DNA from: Welwitschia mirabilis
Lineage: Eukaryota; Gnetophyta; Gnetopsida; Welwitschiales
Reading direction: 5' to 3'
Assembly (NCBI GenBank): GCA_051453625.1
Contig: JBOZIK010000001.1
Location: forward strand, 116,692,806 to 116,731,113
Length of the DNA: 38,308 nucleotides
Shown: piece by piece, positions 35,135 to 38,308 of the stretch
Numbering within the stretch: the first letter of the stretch is position 1
How the letters are laid out: each line of letters starts with the position of its first letter
Made by a program: the position numbers and the translations under genes
The notes under the pieces: model-generated
What the model saw: only the letters and a program-made list of their open reading frames with translations
Told to the model about the DNA's origin: nothing
The model's database searches: none

Positions 35135-35310
35135 GCATTATTGGATTGTGAAAACTTGAATATTATATTATTGAATTGTATAAACTTAAATATTACATTA
35201 TTAAATTACTAAAAACTTGAATTGTGTATTATTAAATTACTAAAACTTGAATAGTGCATTCTTGGATTGCTAAAACTTGAATAGTACATTCTTGAACTGA
35301 TGGAACTTGG
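35135..35310 (+). repeat. 30-bp tandem repeat in 3' LTR
   Basis: About six units of 30-31 bp with the same consensus as 28457-28650 (GCATTCTTGGATTGC then TAAAACTTGAATAGT). The array therefore existed in the LTR before insertion. Confidence 0.88.
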
Positions 35311-36150
35311 AATATTATGTTATGATTATTTATGAATCCCAAAGTCATATTATTTTATTAATATACTTAAGTATTTAAACTATCTCATGTGTATTATCTT
35401 ACATCATGCCTTGGTAATATCATTAGAATTGATTACATTTCTTTCCATCCTTCACTGCTTGGGCCATATTAGGGATTGTGATTATTTTACAATTCTTATG
35501 CCATATTATTTGTGTAGGTTTAGGTGCAATCATGGATTCTAGCCATTGAGAAAGAAATTCTTGTTGCTATTTACATAAGATAATTTTATTATTTGTTTTA
35601 TGCTTTATGGAGTTACAGTTGTAACATGTGAAAGTGTACTATTATTGTAAGTTTTCTATGAAAGTTATGTAAACATTGTAACTCTCCTATTAGCTTATGA
35701 AACTAGTTTACATTGACTTATTTTCTTATCATGTTTGTTATCATTATTGTAATTTCCATTCTATAATTACATTTAGTATTAGATTAAGATTTTTGTTTTG
35801 AACATGATAAATTTTTGATTAATGCATATTCTTGATGATAAATGTTAAGAATGTTACATTAAGTATAATTCATATTTTTGGGTTAAAAACTAAAACATCA
35901 CAAAGATAATATAAGAAATTTTTAATTATCCTAGAAAGATAATTTTTTTCCACCTCTAGCTTCCTAAATAATTATAGAAATAACATAGTAAAAATATAAT
36001 TTAAAAGCATAAATACATAATTATAAGTTTCCAATGCTATGATAAATAACCATATTAATGATAAAAAATCTTGATTTAACTGAAATTGATAAAGATAAAA
36101 TATAATAAATATTTATTTTATTTAGAATACTAGCCACTATGTGAGCCTTA

Positions 36151-36882
36151 TGAATAATTTTCACTTAGTATACATAAGAATTTTAGTTTTGAGCTATCAA
36201 AATAGAAATTCAAATTCAAACCTTCACTGCTTTTATCACAAAAATTACCAACTAATGGAGAATGTATCCTACATGTTAAGCTTAAACCTCTTGTTATAGT
36301 TATTAAATATGCATTTTTGTAAGATAATAATTTCTATCCTAGAGTTATCTTTGTAAAATTATTAACTTCTCAAAAAGAATACTTAATTTTTACACCTAGA
36401 CAACATAAAAAGGTTATAAGATGGACTATTTACAACTTAAAAAGTATGGATTATATTATACATGTGCATAAAATTTACTTGAAAAGAAATGTTAACTCTA
36501 GAATGAAGAATCAACATAGACTTAATTCTCTCATAAAAAAAGTATTAATAAAAAAGGTTCTTAAGTTGTTAGATCTTATCATTATCTATAAAATCTTTTG
36601 TAATCAATGAATGAGTTCTAATGTAAACTATTCCTAAGAAATATAGAGCTACTATAGTTAAATATGAAAATAGTGAACTAAATCTAATTTGGAAAAAAAA
36701 AGAGATGTAAATTATTCATTAACTAGAAAATGTTAATACCGTGACTCATAAGAGCCATTTTCCTTTATCATTTATGAACTAAATATTAAAAACATTAGTG
36801 GGTTATAAGTATTAGTATTTATTAGATGGATATTTAAGATATAATCAAATCTAACTTATTCCTTAAAATCAAGAAAATACAA
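36151..36882. other. AT-rich tract without recognisable feature
   Basis: Flanking DNA between the LTR element and the next LTR relic. No open frame, repeat or RNA gene recognised. Confidence 0.4.
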
Positions 36883-37715
36883 TGCTGGACTACACATCAT
36901 GGGGTTTTATTCTTTAGTTAATAACCTTCAATAATAACCTACAATCTTAGTATCTAATACACACAAAAGATACAAGTAAAGGTATTCATACCAAATTTTA
37001 TAATCTAGAGAGGAATTCAAAAGTACATCTAGAAAATTACTTAATTTATAAAAGGAATCAAAATTATCTTCTATTTAATGTTAGAATAATAATTATATGA
37101 CAATGCAATTCTACATGTAATGCAAGAATAATGAAATGTAATGGATTAATATAAGGATGAGATGCAATTCTAAATGTAATAACTAATCAATTTTATCATC
37201 TTATTATCATTCAATTTAATCCTCCTACACTATATCAAAATCACAATTAGTGTTTATGTAATCAAGATTTTGACATAACATATAAAGATGATAAGAGAGA
37301 AATTAGAAGAAATAAGATGATATTTTATTAATCATAATGTTCTTACATACACTTAGAAGTAATCACTCCTCAATGATGGAAACATAGCTCAACACCAACA
37401 TAAGGTCCTCTCCTAATCTATATGGATTCCTTGTTTAACTCTACTTTCTCACAATAATAATCGATGCATGTAAGATGATAAATAAGGGGCCTAAGGGAGG
37501 TATTTATATTTTTTGATTCATGGTTAGGTTTGCTAAATGGTGGTTATAGATCAAGAGTAATAATATCACTAATTTATAATGGATAGAATACATTTTACAT
37601 TTATTAGAGCTATTGTCCTATTAAATGTCATTTAAATAATGAGATGGATGATATGTAATCTTATTTTCTAATGGATACCTATTCTCCACATGCCTTCTTA
37701 ATGAAATGATTGATT
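36883..37715 (-). mobile_element. Truncated LTR of the 16-22 kb family
   Basis: Similar along its length to 21038-22011: the opening near CATCATGGGGTTTTATTCTTTA, AATAACCTACAATCTTA, AATTAGAAGAAATAAGATGA, TGTTCTTACATACACTTAGAAGTAA, the TATA box, and one 30-bp U3 unit at about 37669-37698. It stops inside U3, so about 200-300 bp at the element's 5' LTR side are missing. With no partner LTR nearby it is a solo or truncated copy. Confidence 0.75.
37501..37508 (-). promoter_or_regulatory. LTR TATA box (truncated copy)
   Basis: The minus strand reads ATATAAATACCTCC, the same box as in the two LTRs at 17133-17140 and 21605-21612. Its retention in a diverged copy supports the assigned orientation. 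Confidence 0.65.
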
Positions 37716-37754
37716 ATAAAGGTCTAAAAGTTACACTATTGAAAAAAATTCAAA

Positions 37755-38262
37755 CTTAATGCTCTGAAACCCAAAATGTAAAAGTCCAAAAATTCTAGAG
37801 TTGAGAATCTTCATAAACTTGATGCTCTGATACCAGATGAAATGGCCTGAAATTCTACCATTAAAACTTCATACTCACTCTAACACTCTGATATTAAAAT
37901 GTAAAGTCCTAAACTAAAATTAAACTATTGAAAACTTCAAACTAGCTCTGATACCAAAATGAAATAACCAAAAATTTCTATAGTTGAAAATTCTCCATAA
38001 ACTTTACTGCTCTGGTATCAAATGTAAAGATCAAAACTTCTGTAGTTGAAAATTTTTCAAACTCAATGCTCTGATACCAAAATGTGATGATCCAATTATT
38101 ACTCCATTAAAAATCTTTCATAAACATAATGCTTTAATACCAAAATGTAATGACTCAAAAATTTCTATAGTTGAAAATTCTCATAAACTTGAAGCTATAA
38201 TACCAAAATGTAATGTCCCAAAATTCAATAGTTGAAAAATTCGAACTCGTTCTGGTGTCCAA
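37755..38262 (-). repeat. Tandem array of LTR-end/primer-site units, about 61 bp each
   Basis: Nine units carry GCTCTGATACCA or a decayed form at 37761, 37824, 37884, 37945, 38009, 38068, 38131, 38194 and about 38250 (spacings 63, 60, 61, 64, 59, 63, 63, 56). On the minus strand each reads like GTCATTACATTTTGGTATCAGAGC split as an LTR-end-like ATTACA plus TTTTGGTATCAGAGC, followed by a leader of about 35 bp (AAGTTTATGAAGAATTTTCAA type, then CTATAGAATTTTT type). TGGTATCAGAGC is the plant tRNA-iMet primer binding site. The parent element would read leftwards with its 5' LTR at or beyond the right window edge. Confidence 0.85.
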
Positions 38263-38308
38263 ATTATAACCCCTCTCTAGATAATTAAATCTAAAGCCAA
38301 AAACTTAA

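Larger units (their letters stand above)
26971..36150 (+). mobile_element. LTR retrotransposon with 2.4-kb LTRs, gypsy-like ends, no visible pol
   Basis: Direct repeats at 26971-29470 and 33805-36150 are collinear over their whole length and flank a 4.33-kb interior. Both start TATCACATC, a probable TG-to-TA change from TGTCAC, a start often seen in plant gypsy LTRs. They end CCTCA or CCTTA (CA and decayed TA). A polypurine tract GGAGGGGAGAAA precedes the 3' LTR and gives plus orientation. No target-site duplication is evident (AAGAT before, TGAAT after). Long LTRs around an interior without reverse transcriptase or integrase resemble large retrotransposon derivatives or gag-only non-autonomous elements; this placement is inference. 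Confidence 0.8.
33805..36150 (+). repeat. 3' LTR (2.35 kb)
   Basis: Collinear with the 5' LTR from TATCACATCC to CTATGTGAGCCTTA. Many differences between the two LTRs are transitions, for example CATGAACCTCA against TGTGAGCCTTA at the very end. It carries the expanded 12-bp array and the 30-bp array but not the 95-bp triplication. Confidence 0.88.

Noticed and set aside
26966-36155. Target-site duplication for the 27-36 kb element
   Set aside because: AAGAT before and TGAAT after match at only two of five places; no shift of the boundary by a few bases gave a better match.
37755-38262. CRISPR-like array because of regular spacing of a short conserved motif
   Set aside because: Whole units, not only the short motif, are similar; spacers are not unique; context is a plant retrotransposon region.

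Overview
The window looks like non-genic, repeat-derived DNA from a large, very AT-rich seed-plant nuclear genome (about three quarters A+T by eye, CpG almost absent). The basis is the plant-type Ty3/gypsy Pol and Gag remnants, long LTRs, tRNA-iMet-type primer binding sites, tRNA-derived short-element heads, and three assembly gaps. The strong CpG loss and transition-type decay suggest heavily methylated, deaminated transposons. A gnetophyte such as Welwitschia, known for low GC content, is one candidate host, but that is inference. I see no intact host gene, tRNA, rRNA, bacterial-style operon or CRISPR array.

Layout from left to right. 1-3.4 kb: an unidentified open frame cut by the left edge, a second orphan frame, and a decayed Ty3/gypsy gag on the minus strand. 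3.5-4.7 kb: a GT/AT microsatellite, two minus-strand sequences with tRNA-like A and B boxes (possible SINE heads), an AT-rich degenerate repeat and a roughly 49-bp tandem repeat. 4.7-11.7 kb: mostly featureless, with two weak coding-like traces. 11.8-14.8 kb: a plus-strand Ty3/gypsy pol corpse with linker, reverse transcriptase, a shrunken RNase H region, integrase and an integrase C-terminal/chromodomain-like end. 16.0-22.0 kb: a complete minus-strand LTR retrotransposon with a perfect 5-bp target-site duplication (TTCAT), two LTRs with matching TATA boxes, a U3 minisatellite, a polypurine tract, a primer-site candidate and gag-like traces but no visible pol. 27.0-36.15 kb: a second LTR element, plus strand, with LTRs of 2.35-2.5 kb around a 4.3-kb interior without recognisable pol. 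36.9-37.7 kb: a third, truncated LTR of the 16-22 kb family. 37.76-38.26 kb: nine tandem units of about 61 bp, most carrying the complement of the tRNA-iMet primer binding site.

Nothing here works as a gene system today. The parts are remnants of at least four retrotransposon lineages, and the two better-preserved elements look non-autonomous, depending on polymerase supplied elsewhere. The most unusual structure is the tandemly amplified LTR-end/primer-site unit at the right edge, followed by the LTR minisatellites whose copy number or unit order differs between the two LTRs of one element.
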